A DNA stretch of 9,950 nt, taken from an uncultured Eubacteriales bacterium (GTDB taxonomy: Bacteria > Bacillota > Clostridia > Peptostreptococcales > Anaerovoracaceae). Made by a program: the position numbers and the translations under genes. Shown here piece by piece: positions 1 through 6,514 of the stretch (the first letter of the stretch is position 1; each line of letters starts with the position of its first letter). The DNA lies in assembly GCA_902766185.1 (NCBI GenBank), contig CACXCQ010000029.1:1-9950 (forward strand). The letters are read 5' to 3'. A model generated the notes under the pieces. That model was not told where the DNA came from and ran no database searches. It saw only the letters and a program-made list of their open reading frames with translations.

Positions 1-646
1 CCCGGGAGGTGAGCAGGTCGATCCGGATACCGGCAAAGACTCCGCCGATCAGGGAGACGGGAGCGTATCCGCGCCGAAAAGCAGCGTGCTTCTCGCAAAG
101 GCTGTCGCCAAAGGCAAGCGTTCCGTGAAACTGACCTGGTCGAAGAAGACAGGCGCCGACCGCTATGTGATCTACATGGCCAAGTGCGGAAAGAACAAGA
201 AGCTGAAGAAGATCAAAACCGTGAGCGCCGGCAAAAAAGCGTTCACCTGCAAAAAACTGAAGAAGAACACGGCCTACCGGTACAGGATCGTCGCCCAGAA
301 GAAGGTCGACGGAAAGTATCAGGTGATGTCGAGATCCCTGATCCTGCACGTTCTGACCGGAAACGAGAGCGGCAAGTACACCAACGCCCGGAAGGTCTCG
401 GTAAAAACAAAGAAGATCACGCTGAATACCGGTAAAACGAAGAAGATCCGGGCAAAGATCAAAAAAGCCAAGCCAGAGAAAAAACTCATGGTACACGCCG
501 CGAAATACAGGTATACTACCAGCAACAGCAGCGTGGCCAAAGTGAACAGGAAGGGACGGATCACCGGTGTGTCCGCAGGCGTATGCACCGTCTACGTCCA
601 CGCCAACAACGGCGTCAGAGCGAAGATAAACGTGACCGTAAAATAG
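1..646 (+). CDS. FN3 / Big_2 domain surface protein, C-terminal part (5' truncated by window edge)
   Basis: The reading frame is open from base 2 to the TAG at 644-646, so this is the last 214 residues of a longer protein; the GTG at 86 is internal, not the start. A short Asp/Gly-rich linker (about codons 1-28) leads into an FN3-like beta-sandwich (about codons 33-120, with VKLTW, ADRYVIY and NTAYRYRIVAQ strands). A Big_2-like bacterial Ig domain follows (about 125-214: SVKTKKITL, YTTSNSSVAKVN, GRITGVSAGVCTVYV, and a terminal INVTVK). The FN3-like half and the inter-domain region are very rich in lysine. Domains like these usually form stalks or C-terminal modules of exported cell-surface proteins in gut Clostridia. 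The N-terminal catalytic or adhesive part lies outside the window, so the protein's job cannot be told. There is no LPXTG motif or C-terminal membrane helix; any wall attachment must lie elsewhere or be non-covalent. Only 28 bp and no terminator hairpin separate it from the next gene. Confidence 0.85.
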   Translation, partial: PGGEQVDPDTGKDSADQGDGSVSAPKSSVLLAKAVAKGKRSVKLTWSKKTGADRYVIYMAKCGKNKKLKKIKTVSAGKKAFTCKKLKKNTAYRYRIVAQKKVDGKYQVMSRSLILHVLTGNESGKYTNARKVSVKTKKITLNTGKTKKIRAKIKKAKPEKKLMVHAAKYRYTTSNSSVAKVNRKGRITGVSAGVCTVYVHANNGVRAKINVTVK

Positions 647-674
647 CACCCGCGACAGAGAAAAGGAAAACGAC

Positions 675-1607
675 ATGAAACAGACCATCGACTATATCAT
701 AGCCGATCCCGAGGGCAACATCACCATCCTGGTGCTGAGTCCTGTGGAACGCAAGGATTACCAGAGGATCGCCCATGAGCTTCTGGAGAAACATCCGGAG
801 GCGGAACAGGTGGGATACGTGCTGGCCGAAACCGCTCAGAAGGAGGGAAAGGCAGGCCTTCCCGCCATGAACATGTGCGGCATGGAGTTCTGCGGAAACG
901 CCAGCAGATCCTTTGCTTTCTACGCGTCGACACTGCAGGAGCCGCGGCCTTCGTCCCTCAAGGTGCAGGTCAGCGGATGCGATCATCCGCTCGAGGCCTG
1001 GATCGAACCGGAGGACGATGACGGGGAGAAACTCAGCGCTTGTGTCCGTCTGGAAATGCCCCTTCCGGAGGAGATCGAAGACATCCGGATCAAGGTGCCG
1101 TCAGACCTTGCGGATATGTTCGGCCTCCCGAAGGAAGAAGACGGAGCTTGCCTCGGAGGAAAGATCGTCCACCTGGACGGCATCTCCCATCTCGCCATCA
1201 CTTCTGTTCCCTACGACAGGATCCGGATGTCCGGTCACGACGAACTCGGCCGTCTGTTCGCGCATATCAAAGGCAGCGTCTATCGGACCTCGACCAGAGA
1301 TCTGCCTGCCTTCGGGGTGATGTTCCTGGACGCTGAAACGAAGGACATGACGCCCATCGTCTATGTCCGGGATGTGGACACCACCTATTTCGAAGGAAGC
1401 TGCGCTTCCGGCACGGCTGCGGCAGCCTGCGCCTGCGCTTTGGAAGAAGCGGGTGAGAACGGTGACTACAGTTATTCCTTCCGGCAGCCTAAGGGCACCC
1501 TGAGCACCGACATCCGCAAAGAAGCATGCCGGATCAGCCAGCTTTTGCTCTACGGCAACGTGAAGCTGTCCGCCCGGATGCAGATGGAAACGGAGGTCCT
1601 GTCATGA
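675..1607 (+). CDS. DapF-fold amino-acid racemase/epimerase-like protein, substrate unknown
   Basis: This 310-residue protein resembles cofactor-independent two-cysteine epimerases of the diaminopimelate epimerase fold. The first catalytic-type cysteine is C73 in FCGNASRS, matching the CGN.R motif of DapF. The second is C243 in GSCASGTAAA, matching the ACGTG motif. These enzymes invert an alpha-carbon by passing protons between two opposed thiols. It differs from true DapF: it is longer (DapF is about 275 residues), the N-terminal GLGNDF signature is replaced by EGNITIL around N15, and the residues before the second cysteine read YFEGSC rather than ERG. It is therefore probably not the lysine-pathway enzyme. 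Relatives include the histidine racemase CntK of staphylopine synthesis, but no cntL or cntM lies beside it. The ATG has an AAGGA site at 663-667 with 7 bp spacing. Its TGA overlaps the next gene's ATG, so it is co-translated with a TetR regulator. The fold assignment is firm; the substrate is unknown. Confidence 0.85.
   Translation: MKQTIDYIIADPEGNITILVLSPVERKDYQRIAHELLEKHPEAEQVGYVLAETAQKEGKAGLPAMNMCGMEFCGNASRSFAFYASTLQEPRPSSLKVQVSGCDHPLEAWIEPEDDDGEKLSACVRLEMPLPEEIEDIRIKVPSDLADMFGLPKEEDGACLGGKIVHLDGISHLAITSVPYDRIRMSGHDELGRLFAHIKGSVYRTSTRDLPAFGVMFLDAETKDMTPIVYVRDVDTTYFEGSCASGTAAAACACALEEAGENGDYSYSFRQPKGTLSTDIRKEACRISQLLLYGNVKLSARMQMETEVLS
1592..1596 (+). promoter_or_regulatory. Shine-Dalgarno site fixing the TetR start
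   Basis: GGAGG lies 7 bp upstream of the ATG at 1604, inside the last codons of the racemase-like gene. It selects 1604 over a longer in-frame ATG at 1526 that would sit wholly within the upstream gene and lacks such a site. Confidence 0.8.
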
Positions 1608-2185
1608 GCAATCTTACGCAGAAAGCCATGGCTCAGGCTGTGTCGGATCTTCTCCGGACCAGGACGCTGGACAGGATCACCATACGCGACATCACCGATG
1701 CCTGCGGTCTGACAAGAAACACCTTCTATTATCACTTCCACGACATCTATGAGCTGCTGAAGTGGATGTTCGAGGAGAAGACACAGGAGATCCTGGGAGG
1801 ATACGAGGCGAAACACGATTGGGAAGGGGGACTGAGGGCAGCGCTGGATTATCTCTACGAGAACCGGCAGATGATCCTTCACATCTACGAATCCATCAGC
1901 AGTGACCTGCTGTACCGCTTCATCAACGACGTCATGTTCCGCCACGCGGAGGTCATCGTCTCCCAGCAGATGAAGGGACACAGATATTCCGAAGAAGCTC
2001 TGCATCTTACGGCGGCATTTTACGTGAACGCTGTGGTGGGGGACGTGCTGGACTGGTTCCGCAGCGGAATGGACCGCACGCCGGAAGAAATGGCCCAGAT
2101 GCACAATATCCTGTTCACCGGATCCGTGAAATCCCTTCTGGCCAGCGCGGAGAAGGCGGCCGCGGTCGGCCGGCAGGAAAAATGA
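1604..2185 (+). CDS. TetR/AcrR family transcriptional regulator
   Basis: This 193-residue protein has a canonical TetR N-terminal DNA-binding domain. Residues about 6-50 form three helices, with the helix-turn-helix at about 26-45 (TIRDITDACGLTRNTFYYHF) followed by DIYELLKWMF. The FYYHF-DIYELL wording is typical of the DhaS-like group of small TetR proteins in Firmicutes. The helical C-terminal half (about 60-193) would bind a ligand and dimerise; its effector cannot be predicted. The start at 1604 overlaps the preceding stop by 4 bp (ATGA), implying translational coupling with the racemase-like gene. A terminator follows directly, and the next gene is an MMPL transporter with its own promoter. 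TetR proteins next to efflux pumps usually repress them, so that is the likely target here (inference). The last 15 residues are Ala/Lys-rich and probably disordered. Confidence 0.9.
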   Translation: MSNLTQKAMAQAVSDLLRTRTLDRITIRDITDACGLTRNTFYYHFHDIYELLKWMFEEKTQEILGGYEAKHDWEGGLRAALDYLYENRQMILHIYESISSDLLYRFINDVMFRHAEVIVSQQMKGHRYSEEALHLTAAFYVNAVVGDVLDWFRSGMDRTPEEMAQMHNILFTGSVKSLLASAEKAAAVGRQEK

Positions 2186-2198
2186 TTTTAACACAATC

Positions 2199-2235
2199 GA
2201 GGTTTTGCACAAAATTTGTGCAGGCCTCTTTTTTT
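2199..2235 (+). terminator. Rho-independent terminator after the TetR gene
   Basis: An outer GAGG (2199-2202) pairs with CCTC (2225-2228). Two possible U-G pairs and a bulged T lead into an inner perfect inverted repeat TGCACAAA / TTTGTGCA (2206-2213 and 2215-2222) around a single A. Seven T residues follow at 2229-2235. The position, 14 bp after the TetR stop, fits the end of the racemase-TetR transcript. The inner 17-bp palindrome could also be a protein-binding site. The folding energy was not computed. Confidence 0.72.
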
Positions 2236-2253
2236 GTACATAGAAGATGATGA

Positions 2254-2283
2254 TGGATTATATTACTATATGTTGGGTATAAT
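2254..2283 (+). promoter_or_regulatory. Likely sigma-A promoter for the MMPL operon
   Basis: A consensus -10 box TATAAT lies at 2278-2283 in an AT-rich stretch. The best -35 is TGGATT at 2254-2259 with an 18-bp spacer, matching only 3 of 6 consensus bases, as is common for regulated promoters. The -10 box ends 54 bp before the MMPL start codon. An ATTATA at 2257-2262 is the inverted copy of the -10 box and could form half of an operator, but these short AT-rich words are weak evidence. Confidence 0.55.
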
Positions 2284-2337
2284 TACGGGATTTTCGGTAC
2301 ATCTAATGATTCAACGAACAGAGGGAATGACATAAGT

Positions 2338-4458
2338 ATGCTTCGTTTCGCCAGAGCCGTCGTCAAACGGCGCAGGATAATCATCATCATCGCTTTGCTT
2401 CTTCTGGTGCCGTCCGTCTTCGGCATGATCAGCACCAGGGTCAATTATGACGTGCTGACCTATCTGCCGGACAGCATCGACACCATCAAGGGGCAGGACA
2501 TCCTGCTGGACGAGTTCGGCAAAGGCGGCTTCGCCATCGTTATGGTGGAGGGAATGGAACCCAAGGAAGTGGCGAAGTTCAAGGAGAAAGTGGAGGACGT
2601 GGATCACGTGGACACGGTGATCTGGTACGACACCATTCTCGATCTGTCCATTCCGGAAAGCATGCTGCCGGAGTCCGTCTACGATAAGTTCAACAGCGGC
2701 GACACCACCATGATGGCGGTGTTCTTCGACAAGCCCACATCGGACGACGAGACCCTGGATGCTGTCGTGAAGATCCGGGAAATGGGCGGAGAACAGTGCT
2801 TCTTAAGTAGCATGTCCGGATTCGTGGAGGACCTGAAGGAACTCATCGAACACGAGGAGCCCATATACGTGGCGGTGGCAGTACTATTGGCCATCATCGT
2901 CCTGGGGATCTTCATGAATTCCTTCGCCCTGCCTTTGCTGTTCATTTCGGGGATCGGCATGGCGATCATCTACAATATGGGCTCGAACATCTTCAACGGG
3001 GAGATCTGCTTCATCACCCAGGCCATCGCCGCGGTGCTGCAGCTGGCGGTCACCACGGACTACTCCATCTTCCTGTGGAACAGCTACGAGGAGCACAGGA
3101 ACGTGCTGAAGATGGACAGGGAGGAGGCCATGGCCAACGCCATTGCCAGGACGCTGGTCTCCATCTCCAGCAGCTCCCTTACCACCATTGCGGGATTCCT
3201 GGCTCTCTGCTTCATGACCTTCCAGCTTGGAATGGACATGGGTATCGTCCTGGCTAAGGGTGTGCTCATCGGCGTGATCTCCAGCGTGACCATTCTGCCG
3301 GCGCTGCTGCTGTGCTGCGAGAAATTCATCAACAAACTGCGGCACAAACCGCTGGTTCCGAAATTCGACAGACTGTCCGCTGCCATCGTGAAGAGGCCGC
3401 TGATCTTCGCCGCTATCTTTCTGATCCTGCTGGGACCGGCTTTTTACGGCTACCGGCACACAGACGTATATTACAAGCTCGACGAAAGCATTCCCCAGAG
3501 CCTTCCCTTCGCTGTAGCCAATGAGAAGCTGGCTGAGGATTTCAATATGAACTGCACCCATATGCTCCTCATCGATTCCAACACCCCGCAGAAGGACGTG
3601 CGGGATATGATGAAAGAGATCGACAAAGTGGACGGGGTGGGGTATACGCTGAGCCTTGAGGGGACGCTCGGACCGACGTTACCTGACTCCATGGTGCCGA
3701 ACAAGCTGGAGGGCGAGCTGAAGAGCGACAAATACGAACTGGCCATCATCAATTCGGAATACGCGGTGGCCAGCGATGAGGTGAACCGGCAGATCGATGA
3801 GCTGAACGGCATCGTCGAACGGTACGATCCGGGCGGTCTGCTCATCGGGGAGGGACCCTGCACCAAGGATCTGATCAACATCACGGACCGGGATTTCAAG
3901 GTGGTCACCGGGGTTTCCGTGGCGGCGATTTTCCTCATCATCCTCATCGCGCTGCAGTCCATCTCGCTGCCCATCATTTTAGTGGCATCCATCGAATTGG
4001 GTATTTTCATCAACCTGGGAATACCGTATTATACAGGTACGGTACTGGCCTTTATCACGTCCATCATCATCGGCACGGTACAGCTGGGCTCCACGGTGGA
4101 CTACGCCATACTCATGACGAACCGGTACAAGCGCGAACGGTTCGCCGGAAAGGATAAGCGTCAGGCCGTCACCATCGCGCACTCCACGTCCATGCCGTCG
4201 GTGCTGGTCAGCGCGCTGAGCTTTTTCGCGGCTACCATCGGCGTGGGCATATATTCGGACATCGACCTGATCGGATCCCTTTGCCTGCTCATGGGCAGAG
4301 GAGCCATCATCAGCCTGCTGGTGGTCATGTTCTTTGTCCCGTCATTCTTCGTTCTGTTTGACGGGATCATCTGCCGGACCAGCAGGGGATTCATCGATAA
4401 GCAAAGGCAGGACAAAAACGTTAAGACTCATCAAGACCCGGAGGAGGAACAGGGATGA
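2338..4458 (+). CDS. MMPL/RND-superfamily efflux permease
   Basis: This 706-residue polytopic membrane protein has the two-fold repeat of the RND superfamily. One helix (about 13-32) is followed by an extracytoplasmic domain (about 33-175) and a helix bundle (about 177-328). The pattern repeats with a helix at about 354-371, a second outer domain (about 372-520) and a bundle at about 523-678. Each half carries the charged motif of proton-driven members: TTDYSIFL with D241-Y242 and STVDYAIL with D588-Y589, equivalent to the Asp-Tyr pairs of mycobacterial MmpL3. It should use the proton gradient to export or flip a hydrophobic or lipid-like substrate across the single membrane; the substrate is unknown. 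The ATG follows a GAGGGA site with 11 bp spacing. The 25-residue tail is hydrophilic, and its stop overlaps the next gene's ATG by 4 bp. A terminator and promoter separate it from the TetR gene, its probable regulator. Confidence 0.9.
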   Translation: MLRFARAVVKRRRIIIIIALLLLVPSVFGMISTRVNYDVLTYLPDSIDTIKGQDILLDEFGKGGFAIVMVEGMEPKEVAKFKEKVEDVDHVDTVIWYDTILDLSIPESMLPESVYDKFNSGDTTMMAVFFDKPTSDDETLDAVVKIREMGGEQCFLSSMSGFVEDLKELIEHEEPIYVAVAVLLAIIVLGIFMNSFALPLLFISGIGMAIIYNMGSNIFNGEICFITQAIAAVLQLAVTTDYSIFLWNSYEEHRNVLKMDREEAMANAIARTLVSISSSSLTTIAGFLALCFMTFQLGMDMGIVLAKGVLIGVISSVTILPALLLCCEKFINKLRHKPLVPKFDRLSAAIVKRPLIFAAIFLILLGPAFYGYRHTDVYYKLDESIPQSLPFAVANEKLAEDFNMNCTHMLLIDSNTPQKDVRDMMKEIDKVDGVGYTLSLEGTLGPTLPDSMVPNKLEGELKSDKYELAIINSEYAVASDEVNRQIDELNGIVERYDPGGLLIGEGPCTKDLINITDRDFKVVTGVSVAAIFLIILIALQSISLPIILVASIELGIFINLGIPYYTGTVLAFITSIIIGTVQLGSTVDYAILMTNRYKRERFAGKDKRQAVTIAHSTSMPSVLVSALSFFAATIGVGIYSDIDLIGSLCLLMGRGAIISLLVVMFFVPSFFVLFDGIICRTSRGFIDKQRQDKNVKTHQDPEEEQG
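4440..4447 (+). promoter_or_regulatory. Strong Shine-Dalgarno for the LxxG protein
   Basis: GGAGGAGG ends 7 bp before the ATG at 4455 and sits in the last MMPL codons. It is longer than the sites of the neighbouring genes, suggesting the exported partner is made at least as abundantly as the permease despite the ATGA overlap. Confidence 0.7.
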
Positions 4459-6464
4459 CAGGGAAGAACAAAAGCAGAAAACTCCTGGCACTGGCAGCTG
4501 CGCTGGCCATGCTCACCTTAGGTACGGTGCCGGTATCCGCGGCATCGGAAGTTTCAAAGGAAGAGACGGTCTACGTCGTGACGGAAGCGGACGGATCCCA
4601 GAGCGAGATCACCGTCAGTGACGAGCTGCTGAACAGCGGCGAGATGGATAAGATCCACGACCGGTCGAACCTCAAGGACATCGAAAATGTCAAAGGCGAT
4701 GAGACCTTCGAGACCGGGGAAGGGGACGAACTGACCTGGAACGCCGAGGGCAATGACATCTTCTATCAGGGAACGACGGACAAGGAAGTTCCCGTCCAGC
4801 TGGGGATATCCTATTTTCTCAACGGCAAAGAGGTGTCCGGCAGCGATATGGAGGGCGCCAGCGGTGAGGTGAAGATCATCATCAACTACCGGAATACCGC
4901 GAAGGACGACAAGGGTACGACAGTTCCGTTCCTGGCGCTTACGGCCTTCATCGCGGAGGATGAGAGCTTCACGGACATCAGCATCGATCACGGCAAGGTC
5001 ATCGACGACGGTGATAAAAAAGTCGTGGCGGCGATCGCTGTTCCGGGTATTTCCGAGGCGCTGGACATCGATCCGGATCTGCTGAACATCGATCTGGAGG
5101 ATACGGTGACGATCACCGGAACCGCGAAGGACTTCAACATTCAGGACATGATGACCGTGGTGACCAACTCCATCTTCGATGAGGTGGATGCCGACGATAT
5201 CGGCGATCTGGATTACGATGACCAGATCAGAGAGCTGGACAAGGGCGCCAGGGCACTGATGGACGGCTCGAAGCAGCTGTATCAGGGGATCGATCTGCTG
5301 TATGACAATATGCCTGCTCTGGAAGATGGCGTCGACCAGCTGAAGGAAGGCGCGGACAAGCTGAAGAAGGGGACGGACAGCGCCCTTTCCGGCTCGAAGA
5401 AGCTGAACTCCGGGGCGGAAAAGCTCAGGGGCAGCCTGATCTCCCAGATGACGGATCTCACCACCGGAACGGGACAGCTGTACGCCGGCTCGGACAGTGT
5501 TCTGCAGGGAATGAAACAGCTCAAGAAGGGGCTTGACGGAAGCGGAACAGAAAGCGATCCCGGCGCCATCGGAGGCCTCGGCCAGGTGAACAAAGGCCTG
5601 GGCCAGGTGGAGGAAGGTCTGGGCTCCGCGGTGGACGGTATCAACGAGGTGAACGGAAGCCTGACTGCGGTCACGCCGGCGTCCTACGACGTATACCAGT
5701 ACCTGCTGGAGCTGAACGGCGCTCTCTCCAAGCTCAGCGATAAAGAAAAGCAGAAGCTTACCGCCAGAGTAGGAAGCGATCTGGTCAACGATCTGGGCAA
5801 GGCCACGAAGGAGGCGGCCACGGTCTACGGGACCCTGGATGCCGTCGCCGGAAGCGGCTCTGACCAGCCTTTGAACAAGATCGGCAGCGGCGTCTCCTCG
5901 GCGAAGGACGGTATCTCAGCCGCTTCATCCGGAGTCGGCCAGGTCAAGGAAGGTCTGGAGAAGGCTTCCGGTTCACTGGGAAGCTACGACCCGGAAGCCG
6001 GGCAGCAGCAGACCACGCTCATCGGCGGCATGACCGTGATAAAGAACGGACTTGGCAACATGTATGAGACTCTTTCCCAGGCAACCGGCAAAGACGGAGA
6101 GCTGACCACCGGCCTCGACTCGCTGGTATCCGGCACCCAGTCTCTGGCAAACGGTGAGGTGAAGCTTGCCGGCGGATCCAAGGAGCTGGCAAAAGGCATG
6201 GGCAAGCTGCAGGATAATTCCGCCACACTTTCCGGCGGCGTTTCGAAGCTGGACAAAGGATCGCTGACCCTCAGCAAGGGAATGAGCGAGCTCTACAAGA
6301 AGGGCATCCGCAAGATCGTGGATCTCTACAACGATGATCTGAAGGGCAACCTGAACAGCATCGAGGACGTGATGGACGCGGGACAGTCCTACACCACGTT
6401 CACTGAACTTGGAAAAGGTATGGACGGCAGCGTAAAATTCATTTACAAAACCACCATCTACTGA
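4455..6464 (+). CDS. Secreted LxxG heptad-repeat protein, MMPL partner (YhgE/Pip-like repeat region)
   Basis: This 669-residue exported protein has a clear signal peptide: a basic N-terminus (KNKSRK), a hydrophobic core at about 10-24, and likely cleavage after VSA at residue 29 or the next Ala. An N-terminal globular region (about 31-258), rich in Asp and Glu, precedes a long series of Leu-x-x-Gly units. These recur every seven residues at about 261-345, 360-400 and 480-616 (for example LKEGADKLKKG, LAKGMGKLQDN, LSKGMSELYKKG). A non-repeat helical insert lies near 403-470. This is the repeat pattern of YhgE/Pip-like proteins, expected to form extended glycine-faced helices or coiled coils. 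YhgE proteins have membrane helices; this protein has no hydrophobic segment after the signal peptide. It overlaps the MMPL gene by 4 bp, so it most likely acts outside the membrane with that permease (inference). The biochemical function of such proteins is unknown. Confidence 0.8.
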   Translation: MTGKNKSRKLLALAAALAMLTLGTVPVSAASEVSKEETVYVVTEADGSQSEITVSDELLNSGEMDKIHDRSNLKDIENVKGDETFETGEGDELTWNAEGNDIFYQGTTDKEVPVQLGISYFLNGKEVSGSDMEGASGEVKIIINYRNTAKDDKGTTVPFLALTAFIAEDESFTDISIDHGKVIDDGDKKVVAAIAVPGISEALDIDPDLLNIDLEDTVTITGTAKDFNIQDMMTVVTNSIFDEVDADDIGDLDYDDQIRELDKGARALMDGSKQLYQGIDLLYDNMPALEDGVDQLKEGADKLKKGTDSALSGSKKLNSGAEKLRGSLISQMTDLTTGTGQLYAGSDSVLQGMKQLKKGLDGSGTESDPGAIGGLGQVNKGLGQVEEGLGSAVDGINEVNGSLTAVTPASYDVYQYLLELNGALSKLSDKEKQKLTARVGSDLVNDLGKATKEAATVYGTLDAVAGSGSDQPLNKIGSGVSSAKDGISAASSGVGQVKEGLEKASGSLGSYDPEAGQQQTTLIGGMTVIKNGLGNMYETLSQATGKDGELTTGLDSLVSGTQSLANGEVKLAGGSKELAKGMGKLQDNSATLSGGVSKLDKGSLTLSKGMSELYKKGIRKIVDLYNDDLKGNLNSIEDVMDAGQSYTTFTELGKGMDGSVKFIYKTTIY

Positions 6465-6514
6465 TAAACTTCTTTCCGGACGTATTGTTGTTTTACTGAA
6501 GGAACGTATTCGCT

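Noticed and set aside
1526..1603. Longer N-terminus for the TetR protein from ATG 1526
   Set aside because: The extra 26 residues lie inside the racemase-like gene, do not belong to the TetR fold, and the GGAGG site at 1592-1596 points to ATG 1604.
675..1607. Calling the racemase-like gene dapF or cntK
   Set aside because: Both catalytic cysteines fit the fold, but DapF substrate motifs are altered and no lysine-pathway or staphylopine genes (cntL, cntM) are adjacent; naming it would claim more than the sequence shows.
2884..3561. Minus-strand open frame opposite the MMPL gene, and similar ones at 6878-7534 and 1550-2212
   Set aside because: They lie antisense to well-supported genes and have low-complexity, domain-free translations.
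5576..5962. DNA-level tandem repeat in the LxxG gene (GGCCAGGTG-type copies)
   Set aside because: The copies are short and diverged and simply reflect the repeated GQV..GL protein motif; there is no sign of a recent expansion or mobile repeat.
6465..6514. Possible terminator or promoter between the LxxG and MATE genes
   Set aside because: No inverted repeat with a T-run and no convincing -10/-35 pair is visible. Only a short GGA(A)CGTATT direct repeat was seen, which may be chance.
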